The notes: generated by a model from the sequence alone, not told the origin. DNA of 64,000 nucleotides from Pseudoleptotrichia goodfellowii (GCF_007990505.1 NZ_AP019822.1:1240001-1304000), one strand, 5' to 3'; shown: positions 9,228 through 18,260, counted from the stretch's first letter. Made by a program: numbers and translations.

Positions 9228-11162
9228 TTAATCCTCATTCACATAATCCAAAAACTTATTGACCCAGTCTATATACAAAGGATTTTCTTCATTTAAAGTT
9301 TCCATATAAGCGTCATAATTAGCTTCGTCATTATACACATTAAATATAATCGGAACTAAAAGCCTTGACACTTTGGATTTGAAAATTCCTCTCGAAACCA
9401 TATTATATATGGAAGGTTTTTCACATTTCAGTAATTGACTGTTTGTCTTGCTTATTTCATATAAAAGAGCTACAAGATTAACTTTTTTCAATTCATTTTC
9501 TCTGTCATCCAGCACAACTTTTATCTGTTCAAAGAGCAGTTTTTTATATTTCCATGACAGAAACTCTTTATATTTGGGATTTCCTATAAGAAATTTTATT
9601 TTCGGAGAATACAGTAACAAATTCTCGGAATTTGTTTCAGTTACTTCAAAATTTTTATCTATACATTCAAAGAAATTATTAAACTTATTTACAACATCTT
9701 TTTGTACTTTATATACTTCGTCCTTTTTATACGATGCATCTATAAGTTTAATTTTCATTTCATTGGAACAGTCGTAAAGATAAATCTCAATTTCAAATAT
9801 TTCTTCCTTATCTTCATTAACATTTTTTACTACATTTCCTGAAAGTACATAATCTAAATGAGGATTCTGACTTTTTATCAGTTTCATATAATCTGTACTG
9901 TATCTCTTATTGGCAATTTTAAGATAATCTCCCTCGTAAGCAACAGCCAACTGATAATTCAAATCAGTTTTATAATGTAAAACTTCATTTATAAACAGCG
10001 GTATTGAAACAGCCAGATTTCTTGATGTTTTATCATAATCTCCTATGGAAGTAAAAGAAAGAATGAGTAAATTCGGAGATGTTCTTTTCTTTTTATTTAA
10101 GATCCATGCAGGGTTGTTGAACTCATAATACCAGATAGGTATATTTGTAGTAAAAAACTTCTCCTGAGGTTTTTCAATATAAAAATTTTCCTCTTCTATT
10201 TCTTTATCAGCTCTTATTTTCATATTTAAAAATATTTTTTCATAATTTATAAAATTATCGGTAAATTCAAACCATGCAAATTTTGATGCAAATTTACAAA
10301 GTTCCAGACCTTTTTCAAAATCTTCGTTTCTTTTATAATATTCAAGTATGTTCATCGCAGTATATGCACTGTGTTTTTCAGGATTGAAATTAGGAAGAAT
10401 CTCATTTTCAAATTCTTCAAATAAACTGTTCATTCCGTAAATTCCCGAAGCCATAGACATAACTTCCGAATCGTATTCGGACTCCTTCAAAGCCTTATTT
10501 AAAAGTTCTTTTCCTTTTTCGATTTCATTACTTTTAAAATATTTTACGGCAAGAGTAAGTTTTGCTCTCCATGTGTCCTCCAAATGGGCAAATTCTTCCA
10601 GTTTCGTATTATACTCAGCTATATTTCTTTTTTTAATATTGTCGAAATATTTTTTAAAAGCATTTGATGAATTGGGATTCAGGTTTAATGCTTTTAAATA
10701 AAGCTTTTCTGCTTCTTCATGATTTCCTTTTTTTTCAAGAACTTTTGCATAATTGGAATAAATAGCTTCAGACGGTTTTTCGTAAAAAGTATATTTTTTG
10801 TACAAATCTATCGCCTGATCGTATTCTTTATTTTTTATGTAATATATTCCCAAAACATTTGTTCTTCTCTCTTTGTTATTATCGAGAGAATATATCCTAA
10901 GACACGCATCTTTAGCCTCATAGTAAACATTTTTGGAAAAGGCATCCATTACTATTGAATAGAGTTCCTCAACATCATTCCAGTTTTTTTCAACTGCCGG
11001 CTTTAAATGATGATTTACCCATTCCGATTTAAGTATTTTCTGTTCTTTTCCGAACTCATCCAAATATGAAATTTCCTGATTTTCATTCATTATATTTTCC
11101 AAAATTTCCGGTTTCTGATCTTCTTTCTCAACCGAACGTTTAAATAAATTGAAGATCTTCAT
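9228..11162 (-). CDS. Large TPR-repeat protein of unknown function
   Basis: The protein has 644 residues and no signal peptide, so it is probably cytoplasmic. Residues ~85-190 contain tetratricopeptide repeats, for example YSNYAKVLEKKGNHEEAEKL and LYLKALNLNPNSSNAFKKY, a fold used for protein-protein contacts. The second half (~330-644) has no repeat I recognise and contains IPIWYYEFNNPAWIL and a glycine-poor mixed domain. AGGAGG precedes the ATG. It heads a probable operon with the membrane protein and the amidase. Confidence 0.8.
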   Translation of the reverse strand: MKIFNLFKRSVEKEDQKPEILENIMNENQEISYLDEFGKEQKILKSEWVNHHLKPAVEKNWNDVEELYSIVMDAFSKNVYYEAKDACLRIYSLDNNKERRTNVLGIYYIKNKEYDQAIDLYKKYTFYEKPSEAIYSNYAKVLEKKGNHEEAEKLYLKALNLNPNSSNAFKKYFDNIKKRNIAEYNTKLEEFAHLEDTWRAKLTLAVKYFKSNEIEKGKELLNKALKESEYDSEVMSMASGIYGMNSLFEEFENEILPNFNPEKHSAYTAMNILEYYKRNEDFEKGLELCKFASKFAWFEFTDNFINYEKIFLNMKIRADKEIEEENFYIEKPQEKFFTTNIPIWYYEFNNPAWILNKKKRTSPNLLILSFTSIGDYDKTSRNLAVSIPLFINEVLHYKTDLNYQLAVAYEGDYLKIANKRYSTDYMKLIKSQNPHLDYVLSGNVVKNVNEDKEEIFEIEIYLYDCSNEMKIKLIDASYKKDEVYKVQKDVVNKFNNFFECIDKNFEVTETNSENLLLYSPKIKFLIGNPKYKEFLSWKYKKLLFEQIKVVLDDRENELKKVNLVALLYEISKTNSQLLKCEKPSIYNMVSRGIFKSKVSRLLVPIIFNVYNDEANYDAYMETLNEENPLYIDWVNKFLDYVNED

Positions 11163-11219
11163 TTTTCCTCCTAAATAATTTATATATATAACTGTTTTTT
11201 ATTCTATGTTTCTATTTTA

Positions 11220-12179
11220 TCAATTTTCTGAATTATTTTCAAATAAATTATTTTTAGGTAAATTTTTTTTATTTTCAATTTCATTATTATCATCAGACTG
11301 ACTGTCGTTATATTTCTTTAAATCCATGTATTCCACATTGAGATAAATAACGACTGTCAATACACATGAAAATGTTGATAAAAATGTAGTCAGAATAGAA
11401 CTTAATAATATAAATACTATCTGAAAATTATTTAATGTAATAAAGTTTATTATCTGAAAGGGAATAAAGAAAAACCATTGAAAAACAAATAATATTATTC
11501 CTGGCAATATTATTCTCAGTCTGTTTCCTTTGCATAAATGAAAATTATAATAAACAGCTTCTTTAAATTTAACATTTCTCAAGTAAAATAAAGGTCTGAA
11601 ATACAGAAGTTTAAGCCATATTACAGTACAAACTGTTATATAATAAATAAAAAGTATAATTCCGAAAACTATAAGAACAGGCAGTATTTCCTCTCTCGGA
11701 TCATGTGCGGAAACTTTACTCAGAAATATTGTTGCTCCGGTAATCATCAAAATAAACGGAATAATATTCGCAATTATATACACTATGATATCAAACAGAT
11801 AAACTATAAAAAACTTTTTTATCACTTCAACTAAATTGAACTTACTTTTCTCTTCAATAAGAATAGCAGCTTTTTTCATAATCACAACTAAAATAACAGT
11901 CGTTGCAATGGCACATGGGGTAATAAGAAAATTTATTCCGTAATATTGAGAAAGATTTTCAGGATAGTAATCGCTTCCTACCTCTACCATATCCTTTATA
12001 ACACCCAGTGATTCAATAATTTTCTGATTTACCGTAGCTAAAATAAAAACAGCTAAAAATAATCCTCCTGTAAGTAATTTATTCTGAGAAATGATCTTCT
12101 TAAGCACTTCAAAAGAGATATTAAAATAATCTCCAATTTTCAAATAATTTTCAGATAATTTTTCTTTTATTTCTTCCAT
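11220..12179 (-). CDS. Multi-pass membrane protein of unknown function
   Basis: About 319 residues with six or so hydrophobic segments and a charged, asparagine-rich tail. I recognise no specific family. I chose the ATG at 12179 (MEEIKEKLSENY) rather than the in-frame ATG at 12209: AAGGAG lies just before 12179, and a TATAAT box at 12218-12223 puts the expected transcript start at about the first ATG. It is followed after 57 bp by the TPR-protein gene on the same strand. Confidence 0.75.
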   Translation of the reverse strand: MEEIKEKLSENYLKIGDYFNISFEVLKKIISQNKLLTGGLFLAVFILATVNQKIIESLGVIKDMVEVGSDYYPENLSQYYGINFLITPCAIATTVILVVIMKKAAILIEEKSKFNLVEVIKKFFIVYLFDIIVYIIANIIPFILMITGATIFLSKVSAHDPREEILPVLIVFGIILFIYYITVCTVIWLKLLYFRPLFYLRNVKFKEAVYYNFHLCKGNRLRIILPGIILFVFQWFFFIPFQIINFITLNNFQIVFILLSSILTTFLSTFSCVLTVVIYLNVEYMDLKKYNDSQSDDNNEIENKKNLPKNNLFENNSEN

Positions 12180-12217
12180 ACTATAAATATTCTCCTTTTT
12201 TATATTCATTTTATAGA

Positions 12218-12223
12218 ATTATA
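12218..12223 (-). promoter_or_regulatory. -10 box of the 12179 gene
   Basis: TATAAT on the minus strand, preceded by GTGG. No clear -35. It decides the start of the membrane-protein gene, because the upstream ATG at 12209 would be at or before the transcript start. Confidence 0.5.
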
Positions 12224-12285
12224 CCACATTTTGCTTTGATATTAAATACTCAAATGAAATTTTAATTTTTATTTTTTCAAAAAAG

Positions 12286-12294
12286 TGCTATAAT
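12286..12294 (+). promoter_or_regulatory. Extended -10 promoter of the MORN-protein gene
   Basis: TGCTATAAT, an extended -10 element, about 20 bp before the ATG, with GGAGG between. No convincing -35 box is present. Confidence 0.5.
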
Positions 12295-12314
12295 ATTTTT
12301 CGGAGGTTAGGCAA

Positions 12315-13244
12315 ATGAAAAAAACATTAAAAAAATCAATATTAATCTTATTTTCGTGTATTGTATTGAGTAGCTTGTCATTCTCGGAAAATATAAATAT
12401 GAATCCGAAAAGATCCCAAGACTATTCTTCCCTTTACACAGAAGCTATGAATTCGGTTTATTCTACACCTGAAACAGTATCACTCTCAAACAATTTTGCG
12501 ATTACAAAAGAAGATTCCGCTCCTTTTACCGGAAAACTTGTAGAATTTAATAAAAATTCCGAAATTAAATCAGTGAAAAATTTTAAAAACGGTCTTTATG
12601 ACGGAAAAATGTATTTTTACTTTGATAATGGAAATTTATTAAAAATACTGGAATACAGTCAGGGAGTGCAGACAGGAGAAGAAATAGAGTTTTACTCTGA
12701 CGGAATCTCAAAAACAGTAAAAAATTACAAAAACGGATTATTAAACGGCGTTTCTTATGAATATGATCCTACAGGTGTTCTTACATCTGTTACAAACTAT
12801 ACAAATAACAGAAAAGACGGGAAAGAATTGACTGTTTCAAACGGTGTTATTGTGCTTGAAAATAATTATAATAACGGTGTTTTGAGCGGATTATCCACTT
12901 CTTATTATTTAGACGGAACTCTAAGATCTACAGGAAATTACGTAAATAATTTGAGAAATGGTGAATGGGTATGGAAATATCCCGACGGAACTGTAAAACT
13001 CGTAGAAAATTATCAAAATGGTAAAATTTCCGGAAATATTACAGGGTATTTTCCTGACGGTAACAAAGAACGTGTATTTCAGGTAACAAACGGAAACGGA
13101 AGTTTCACTCAATACTATGACAACGGAAAACTTAAAGCTAAAGGCTCTATTGTAAATTACAGTTCTGCCGGCGACTGGGTTTTCTATGATAAGAACGGAA
13201 ATGTAATGACTACAAATCCTTATTTTGAGGAAGTAGTAAGATAG
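12315..13244 (+). CDS. Secreted MORN-repeat protein
   Basis: The 309-residue protein starts with a clear signal peptide (MKKTLKKSILILFSCIVLSS, cleavage likely after SFS). It then consists of about ten MORN-type repeats of the form YxNGxLxGxxxxYYxDG. The repeats resemble YwqK-type proteins that databases often label toxin-antitoxin antitoxin; that label says little about function, and an exported envelope or surface role is more likely. GGAGG precedes the ATG, and a terminator follows. Confidence 0.85.
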   Translation: MKKTLKKSILILFSCIVLSSLSFSENINMNPKRSQDYSSLYTEAMNSVYSTPETVSLSNNFAITKEDSAPFTGKLVEFNKNSEIKSVKNFKNGLYDGKMYFYFDNGNLLKILEYSQGVQTGEEIEFYSDGISKTVKNYKNGLLNGVSYEYDPTGVLTSVTNYTNNRKDGKELTVSNGVIVLENNYNNGVLSGLSTSYYLDGTLRSTGNYVNNLRNGEWVWKYPDGTVKLVENYQNGKISGNITGYFPDGNKERVFQVTNGNGSFTQYYDNGKLKAKGSIVNYSSAGDWVFYDKNGNVMTTNPYFEEVVR

Positions 13245-13269
13245 AAAATCAAATTTTATTCTTATTTTT

Positions 13270-13308
13270 AAACTCCCGTAATTTTAATATGATGCGGGAG
13301 TTTTATTT
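13270..13308 (+). terminator. Terminator after the MORN-protein gene
   Basis: Stem AACTCCCG/CGGGAGTT followed by TTTATTTTT. Confidence 0.75.
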
Positions 13309-13315
13309 TTCAATG

Positions 13316-13344
13316 TTGCACTTTTATTAAAAATAAGATATAAT
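13316..13344 (+). promoter_or_regulatory. Promoter of the GNAT two-gene module
   Basis: TTGCAC (13316-13321) and TATAAT (13339-13344) with a 17-base spacer, about 30 bp before the 55-aa gene. AAGGAGA at 13361-13367 is the ribosome-binding site. Confidence 0.6.
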
Positions 13345-13374
13345 TAATTATATTTTGCGAAAGGAGATATAAAA

Positions 13375-13542
13375 ATGGCAACTAAAAGTTTCACAGCAGA
13401 AATGACATTTGATAAAAAATCTATAAACAGCTTAATAAAAGCCTTAGATAATGAAAAATCTCCAAATAGAAAACCTGTAAAAAATGTAGAAATTATAAAA
13501 GATGGTGAGTTAATTCAAAAAGCATTTGGAAGAAAAAAATAA
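13375..13542 (+). CDS. Small 55-aa protein, partner of a GNAT gene; possible antitoxin
   Basis: The frame begins MATKSFTAEMTFDKKSINSL and ends KAFGRKK; it is basic and has no membrane segment. It has its own promoter and a good AAGGAGA site eight bases before the ATG. The stop TAA (13540-13542) is directly followed by the ATG of the acetyltransferase-like gene, so the two are translationally coupled. Size, order and coupling resemble toxin-antitoxin pairs with GNAT toxins, where the small first gene is the antitoxin. I recognise no characterised antitoxin fold, so the role is inference. Confidence 0.7.
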   Translation: MATKSFTAEMTFDKKSINSLIKALDNEKSPNRKPVKNVEIIKDGELIQKAFGRKK

Positions 13543-14139
13543 ATGTATATAGAAAATGTAAAAATTATTTCATTACAGGATTTATTAGAGGAGTTAAAAG
13601 ATAAAGAGCTTGTAATAGACATTTTAAAAAAATTTAGAAGTAAATATAATAAAGATGTTGAAGATTTTCTACATACTAAGGCAATTGAATTTGAAAATTC
13701 AGGATTATCAAGTACACATCTAGTTTTTGATGAAAATTTTATTTTATTAGGATTTTTTTCTTTAGCAAATAAACCTTTATTAGTTTCTGAAAAAAACTAT
13801 AAATTATTAACTAAGAATCAAAGGAAAAAACTTTGCCAAAACGGAAAAAAATTATTGTCAGACGGTTATATAGTAAATAGTTATTTATTAGGACAATTAG
13901 GTAAAAATTATTCAGAAGAAATTAACGAAAATAATCAAATTAGCGGAATGCAATTACTGACACTGGCATATGATACATTAATGGAAGCTAAAAAAATAAT
14001 AAATGTCAGGTATGTTTGGTTAGAATGTGAAGACAAAGAAAAATTATTAAGTTTTTATAAAACTTTTGGTTTTGAAGAAATAGAAAATTTTACATCTGTA
14101 AATAATTTAAAAGTTTTAATAATGAAACTAAAAAAATAA
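13543..14139 (+). CDS. GNAT-family acetyltransferase-like protein; possible toxin of a two-gene module
   Basis: The protein has 198 residues. The C-terminal half has GNAT features: YLLGQLGKN in the place of the central strand, QISGMQL where the acetyl-CoA pyrophosphate loop lies, and LLSFYKTFGFEEIEN, the characteristic last helix and strand. The N-terminal ~60 residues (LQDLLEELKDKELVIDILKK) are not typical and may bind a partner. GNAT toxins in two-gene modules acetylate charged aminoacyl-tRNAs; whether this one does is unknown. It begins immediately after the stop of the 55-aa gene and has no ribosome-binding site of its own. A hairpin at 14143-14170 probably ends the transcript. Confidence 0.75.
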   Translation: MYIENVKIISLQDLLEELKDKELVIDILKKFRSKYNKDVEDFLHTKAIEFENSGLSSTHLVFDENFILLGFFSLANKPLLVSEKNYKLLTKNQRKKLCQNGKKLLSDGYIVNSYLLGQLGKNYSEEINENNQISGMQLLTLAYDTLMEAKKIINVRYVWLECEDKEKLLSFYKTFGFEEIENFTSVNNLKVLIMKLKK

Positions 14140-14142
14140 ACA

Positions 14143-14170
14143 GTCATAGCAAAAAGCTGTGATTTTTTAT
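14143..14170 (+). terminator. Terminator after the GNAT module
   Basis: Stem TCATAGC/GCTGTGA with one G-U pair, followed by TTTTTTATT. Confidence 0.55.
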
Positions 14171-14180
14171 TAAACACAAA

Positions 14181-14220
14181 AAACCTTCCGATTTTTATTT
14201 TTCGGAAGGTTCTATTTTTA
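14181..14220. terminator. Bidirectional terminator between convergent genes
   Basis: Stem ACCTTCCG/CGGAAGGT flanked by A-rich and T-rich sequence on both sides, between the GNAT gene (+) and the secreted protein gene (-). Confidence 0.7.
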
Positions 14221-14226
14221 TTCAAA

Positions 14227-14631
14227 CTACATTTTAAAGCTTCCCTGCTCTCCTGAATTTGCTTTGTTAATCAAAAACTGTATTAACTGTTTAAATTCGG
14301 ATAATGCTTCGGAATTTTTTACTCCGCTCACAGAATTTATATCCTGAGTGCTTACCAATGTTCTCGTCATAGAAAAACTCGAATCCCTAAAACTCTCTCC
14401 GAATTTCGATTTATATTTCTCATTTTCTTTCTGATCTATTGATAATAACTCTCCTGTACCGTTTTTTCTGTCATATTGAGCACCTATAATTTTATTTCCT
14501 TTTACTGTTATTTTTGCAAATGCTTTCCAGTTTCCCCCGTTAGCTTTTTCAACATAATATATTCCGTCCTGTAATGCCGAAAATGTCAAAGCACCTACTA
14601 AAAACATCAATAACATTATTATTTTCTTCAT
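14227..14631 (-). CDS. Secreted FMN-binding-domain-like protein lacking the flavinylation threonine
   Basis: About 134 residues from the ATG at 14631, chosen because GGAGG lies eight bases before it; a GTG three codons upstream overlaps that site. A signal peptide (KKIIMLLMFLVGALTFS) precedes a domain resembling small FMN-binding or 'major membrane immunogen' proteins: DGIYYVEKAN, ITVKGNKIIGAQYD, and SVSGVKNSEAL where the family has SGATxSS. The threonine that carries covalent FMN is absent, so covalent flavin attachment is not expected. Family assignment is by recall and moderate. Confidence 0.6.
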   Translation of the reverse strand: MKKIIMLLMFLVGALTFSALQDGIYYVEKANGGNWKAFAKITVKGNKIIGAQYDRKNGTGELLSIDQKENEKYKSKFGESFRDSSFSMTRTLVSTQDINSVSGVKNSEALSEFKQLIQFLINKANSGEQGSFKM

Positions 14632-14740
14632 CAATTTCACCTCCGTTAAAGCAAGTAGAATAATTTAAAATAACTTCCTGCTTCCACGTCTATTTTATAA
14701 TAATTTTAAATAAATTACAAGCTTTTTTTATTTTATCTTA

Positions 14741-14780
14741 TGAGGGCTCATTGCAGTCCTCATACTCCCGCTATAATAAC
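14741..14780. repeat. Short hairpin repeat, copy B
   Basis: TGAGGGCT and AGTCCTCA form a stem, followed by TACTCCCGCTATAATAAC. A similar unit lies at 19505-19539. Here it directly abuts the stop codon of the gene at 14781-15662 and may serve as its terminator. Confidence 0.5.
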
Positions 14781-15662
14781 CTATTTCCCTATTTTCTCCA
14801 ACAGCAAAGATTTCGTCATTTTATAAAGGAATATCAGAAGCAATAGCGGCATTATTATATAAGATAAAAGAGTAATCCCTATTATTACAGGTGTGTAATC
14901 CGATAAATCTTTTGAAACATTGCTTATTTCATTTCCGAGATTGGAAAATTTATTTTTTGTGCTTTCTATCTGTCCCGGAATGTTGAATATACTTTTAGAC
15001 TGTTCCATTACGAACAAGTCGTCTTTTACTTTATTCAGCTTATTTACGCTTTCGTTTAATCTCACTATTGCAGGCTCCTTGTACTCCTTTTCAAAATAAT
15101 CGGATACGGCTGAACTCACAAGTATAGTTCCCGGTAACAAAACATATACAAATGCCAAAGCCAACAATGAATATTTGGATATTTTCTTAAATATTTCGGT
15201 TACTGTATTTTGATAAAAAGTATACGGAAAATAAGTAACCAAAGATATAAATATCAGTATCGAAGCAAGTTTCACTTTAAATATCTCATAATATATTGTT
15301 TCCAGTTTCAAAACTACAACACTTGCAAGAGAAATTTTCCAAAGTATATCTATTATATCGTATATGGGCTGCACCAAATCCCCTATCTGAATGTTCATTC
15401 CCAAAATAACATTGACATTTACCGTGCTTCCTTCAATTACATCGGTAGTTCCTTTTAATAAAGACAATGTTATAAAGAGTTTTTTCGATTCTTCATAAGC
15501 TCTTTCCAAATAAGGTTTCGTCATATTTTTAAAAAAATTGAAAATTGTAAATTCAAATATTTTATTCATCAATCCGAATATACAAAGTAAAATCCCTACA
15601 ATTATAGCTATTTTTATTATTTTATTTTTATTCTGCTGCAAAATTTTCAACAATTTTATCAC
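14781..15662 (-). CDS. Membrane protein of unknown function
   Basis: A 293-residue protein with about five hydrophobic segments: one near the N-terminus, three between ~100 and 190, and one at the C-terminus. A central soluble stretch (~195-250) is predicted helical. The start is GTG with GGAAAAG upstream, six bases after the stop of tcdA on the same strand, so it is probably cotranscribed with tcdA. I recognise no family. Confidence 0.7.
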   Translation of the reverse strand: MIKLLKILQQNKNKIIKIAIIVGILLCIFGLMNKIFEFTIFNFFKNMTKPYLERAYEESKKLFITLSLLKGTTDVIEGSTVNVNVILGMNIQIGDLVQPIYDIIDILWKISLASVVVLKLETIYYEIFKVKLASILIFISLVTYFPYTFYQNTVTEIFKKISKYSLLALAFVYVLLPGTILVSSAVSDYFEKEYKEPAIVRLNESVNKLNKVKDDLFVMEQSKSIFNIPGQIESTKNKFSNLGNEISNVSKDLSDYTPVIIGITLLSYIIMPLLLLIFLYKMTKSLLLEKIGK

Positions 15663-15668
15663 CTTTTC

Positions 15669-16424
15669 CTATTCTATTTCCAATAAAACTCTTATTACAT
15701 AAGAAGACATTATAAGTCCTGCTGTTCCCGGCACGAAAGCATTACTTCCGGGTGTTATTTTATTGGGAAGTTCGTTATTCATTCTGAAATCCGTAGGCTC
15801 TTCCGAAGAATAGTCATCCGATTTATCGGGAACAAGTGCTTTTTCTTTGGAATAAACTACAGGTATATTTTCTATATTTTTATTTCTCAATATTCGCCTT
15901 ACAGTTCTTGCCATCGGACAAACCGATGTATTTTCAATAGTAGATATTTCAATCATCTCAGGATGCATTTTATTTCCGAAACCCATAGAAGAAATAATAT
16001 TTATATTGTTTTCGTAACAATATTCTATGAGTTCTATTTTTGAGTAAATCACATCTATCGCATCTACTGCAAAATCGTATTTTTCATCATTATCCTCAAA
16101 GAATGTATCAATATTTTTAAATGCAAGTTCTTTTCTTAATTTCACATTGCATTCAGGATTAATATCAAGTATTCTCTGTTTCATAATTTCCCCTTTTGAC
16201 ATTCCTACTGTACTGTGCAAAGCATGAAGCTGTCTGTTTATATTCGATTCGGATATTTCGTCATAATCCACTATCGTCATACTTCCTATACCTGATCTCG
16301 CAAAAGATTCTACAGCATATGAACCTACTCCTCCTATGCCGAAAATTATTATATTTGAATTTTTTAACTTATCTAATGCTTTTTCTCCTACCAACATTGA
16401 AAAACGTGAAAATATATGTTTCAT
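15669..16424 (-). CDS. tcdA: tRNA threonylcarbamoyladenosine dehydratase TcdA
   Basis: TcdA uses ATP to cyclise t6A37 of tRNA to ct6A. The 251-residue protein is an E1/ThiF-type adenylating enzyme: FGIGGVGSYAVESFARSG is the nucleotide-binding loop, followed by DYDEISESNINRQ. VDAIDVIYSKIELIEYC and the C-terminal GTAGLIMSSYVIRVLLE match the TcdA subgroup rather than ThiF/MoeB. The membrane-protein gene follows closely downstream. Confidence 0.92.
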   Translation of the reverse strand: MKHIFSRFSMLVGEKALDKLKNSNIIIFGIGGVGSYAVESFARSGIGSMTIVDYDEISESNINRQLHALHSTVGMSKGEIMKQRILDINPECNVKLRKELAFKNIDTFFEDNDEKYDFAVDAIDVIYSKIELIEYCYENNINIISSMGFGNKMHPEMIEISTIENTSVCPMARTVRRILRNKNIENIPVVYSKEKALVPDKSDDYSSEEPTDFRMNNELPNKITPGSNAFVPGTAGLIMSSYVIRVLLEIE

Positions 16425-16450
16425 TTATGTTTCCTTTCTTATGTAAATAA

Positions 16451-16480
16451 AATGAGGGCTTAATCTTTCTTACCCTCATA
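16451..16480. terminator. Hairpin between the 17101 gene and tcdA
   Basis: TGAGGG and CCCTCA form a short stem around 14 bases, downstream of the 16538-17101 gene on the minus strand. The T-tract is weak, so terminator function is uncertain. Confidence 0.35.
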
Positions 16481-16537
16481 TTTCCGTTATTTCTGCTCTC
16501 TACTGTGCGGGAAACGGTAACAATACTCAAAATCAGT

Positions 16538-17101
16538 TTATTCAGCCGTTTCTACTCTTACTTCTTCTCCTCCGCCTCTATTTGTCTGACCGAAATTATT
16601 TTTATAATCGGATAATTTTTGAATTACAGCTGCCAATCTTTCATTGAATATTCTCTCTGCAGAAGATTTTACAAGTTGTTTGTCAATAGTGTAAAGAACT
16701 ACAGTTTCATTTTTACTTGTAGTCCATGAGCCTCTTCTTTGAGCGTTAGGTGCTACTTCCTTAGCTACTTCATTGGCAAATTCTCTCATTTTAAAAGTAT
16801 TAAATCCTGGACCACTTACCAATGAACCGTTTAAGTATTCATTTAATATTTCGTAAGCATAATCTCTTGCTCCGTTTTGAACACCTTTTTTTGCATCTGT
16901 ATCGGCTTTGGAAACAGCATCTTCTCCTTTTCCTTTTATTTTGGAAACAGCTGCTATTTCAGTATCAAGATTATACTGATTGAAAACTAGATTTTTAATT
17001 TCTTTATTTGTAAAAAAAGATCCTACTTTATTATTCAATACTTGTGCTGAAAATCCGTTTATTGTAAATACCGTTATCATCAAAATAATAATTTTTTTCA
17101 T
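16538..17101 (-). CDS. Secreted protein of unknown function
   Basis: The 187-residue protein has a signal peptide (MKKIIILMITVFTINGFSA, probable cleavage after FSA). The mature part is charged and mostly helical with no cysteine and no recognised domain; it ends in GGGEEVRVETAE. AGGAGG lies upstream of the ATG. It looks like a small periplasmic protein. I cannot assign a function. Confidence 0.75.
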   Translation of the reverse strand: MKKIIILMITVFTINGFSAQVLNNKVGSFFTNKEIKNLVFNQYNLDTEIAAVSKIKGKGEDAVSKADTDAKKGVQNGARDYAYEILNEYLNGSLVSGPGFNTFKMREFANEVAKEVAPNAQRRGSWTTSKNETVVLYTIDKQLVKSSAERIFNERLAAVIQKLSDYKNNFGQTNRGGGEEVRVETAE

Positions 17102-17179
17102 ATATCCTCCTGTAATTTGTTTATTATATTTTTCTAAATTATACTATTATTATCTTTAAATATCATTTGATTTTTTATG

Positions 17180-18178
17180 TTATTTTATTTTATCCGCAGG
17201 AAATATTATTCCTATTTTCTTCCTCGCTTCATCCATTATTTTCATAACAGTCTGCATCAGAGCAAAATTATTTACAGGCGATTCTTTTTTCCCTTCATTG
17301 AATAATTCTATAAAATGTTTCAGTTCATAATACATTCGATTTTCCTTTGCTTGAACTGTCAAATCAATTTTTTCATTCTTGTTTTTTCTGTCTATAAAAT
17401 ACAATTTATCCATTTCCGAAGGATGTTCTATTATTAAAGATCCCTTTTCTCCCATAATTTCACTCGGTACAAAAGAATCGGAAATTTTTGAAAATAATAC
17501 AGTTACATCCATATCTTTATAATACATATTTATATTTCCCTGTGCATCTATCCCTTTCCCTTTTTCCAGTATCAATCCTCCTGCATTAATATTTTCGGGA
17601 TTCCCGAACATAGAAATCGCTAAAAACAAGGGGTAAACTCCTATATCCATCAATGCTCCATTGGAAAATTCAGGCTTAAAAGCATTTTTTATATCTCCTT
17701 TTTTATAATCTTCGTATCTTGAAGAATACTGGCAATATCCCAATACTGCTTTTCTTATTGTTCCGACTCTATAAAGATTTTCTTTTAATACATTATACGT
17801 AGGAATAAACGGTATTTTCATTGCTTCCATGTATAATGTATCATTTTCTTCTGCAGTTTTTATAACTTCTTCAAGTTCCCTCGAATTTGAAGTTGCAGGT
17901 TTTTCACATAAAACAGCCTTTTTATTTTTCAAAAACATTATACTCTGACTGCTGTGAAAAGAGTTGGGAGATGCTATATAAACACCATCTATTTTATCAC
18001 TTTCAGCCATTTTTCCCAAATCCGTAAATATTGTATCTACCTCGTATTTATCGGCAAAAGCTCTTGCGGTTTCCTCTTTTCTCGAATAAACTGCAGCCAG
18101 TTCAAAATCTTCAATTCCTTTTCCTGCATCTATCAGTTTGTCTGTTATCCAATTCGTTCCTATTATCCCGAATCTCAT
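17180..18178 (-). CDS. Gfo/Idh/MocA-family NAD(P)-dependent oxidoreductase
   Basis: A 332-residue protein with an N-terminal Rossmann fold (FGIIGTNWITDKLI), ASPNSFHSSQSIMFLK, and the family motif CEKPATSN in which the lysine is catalytic. The C-terminal half is the usual alpha/beta dimer domain. Family members oxidise sugars, inositols or related alcohols; the substrate is not evident, and no sugar gene lies beside it. It diverges from the MFS gene at 18297. Confidence 0.9.
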   Translation of the reverse strand: MRFGIIGTNWITDKLIDAGKGIEDFELAAVYSRKEETARAFADKYEVDTIFTDLGKMAESDKIDGVYIASPNSFHSSQSIMFLKNKKAVLCEKPATSNSRELEEVIKTAEENDTLYMEAMKIPFIPTYNVLKENLYRVGTIRKAVLGYCQYSSRYEDYKKGDIKNAFKPEFSNGALMDIGVYPLFLAISMFGNPENINAGGLILEKGKGIDAQGNINMYYKDMDVTVLFSKISDSFVPSEIMGEKGSLIIEHPSEMDKLYFIDRKNKNEKIDLTVQAKENRMYYELKHFIELFNEGKKESPVNNFALMQTVMKIMDEARKKIGIIFPADKIK

Positions 18179-18260
18179 AAATCTTTCACTTCCTCATCTG
18201 ATTATTTTTTTAATTTTAACATAATTTGACATAAATGTCTTTAATTTATTTTCGATATTA

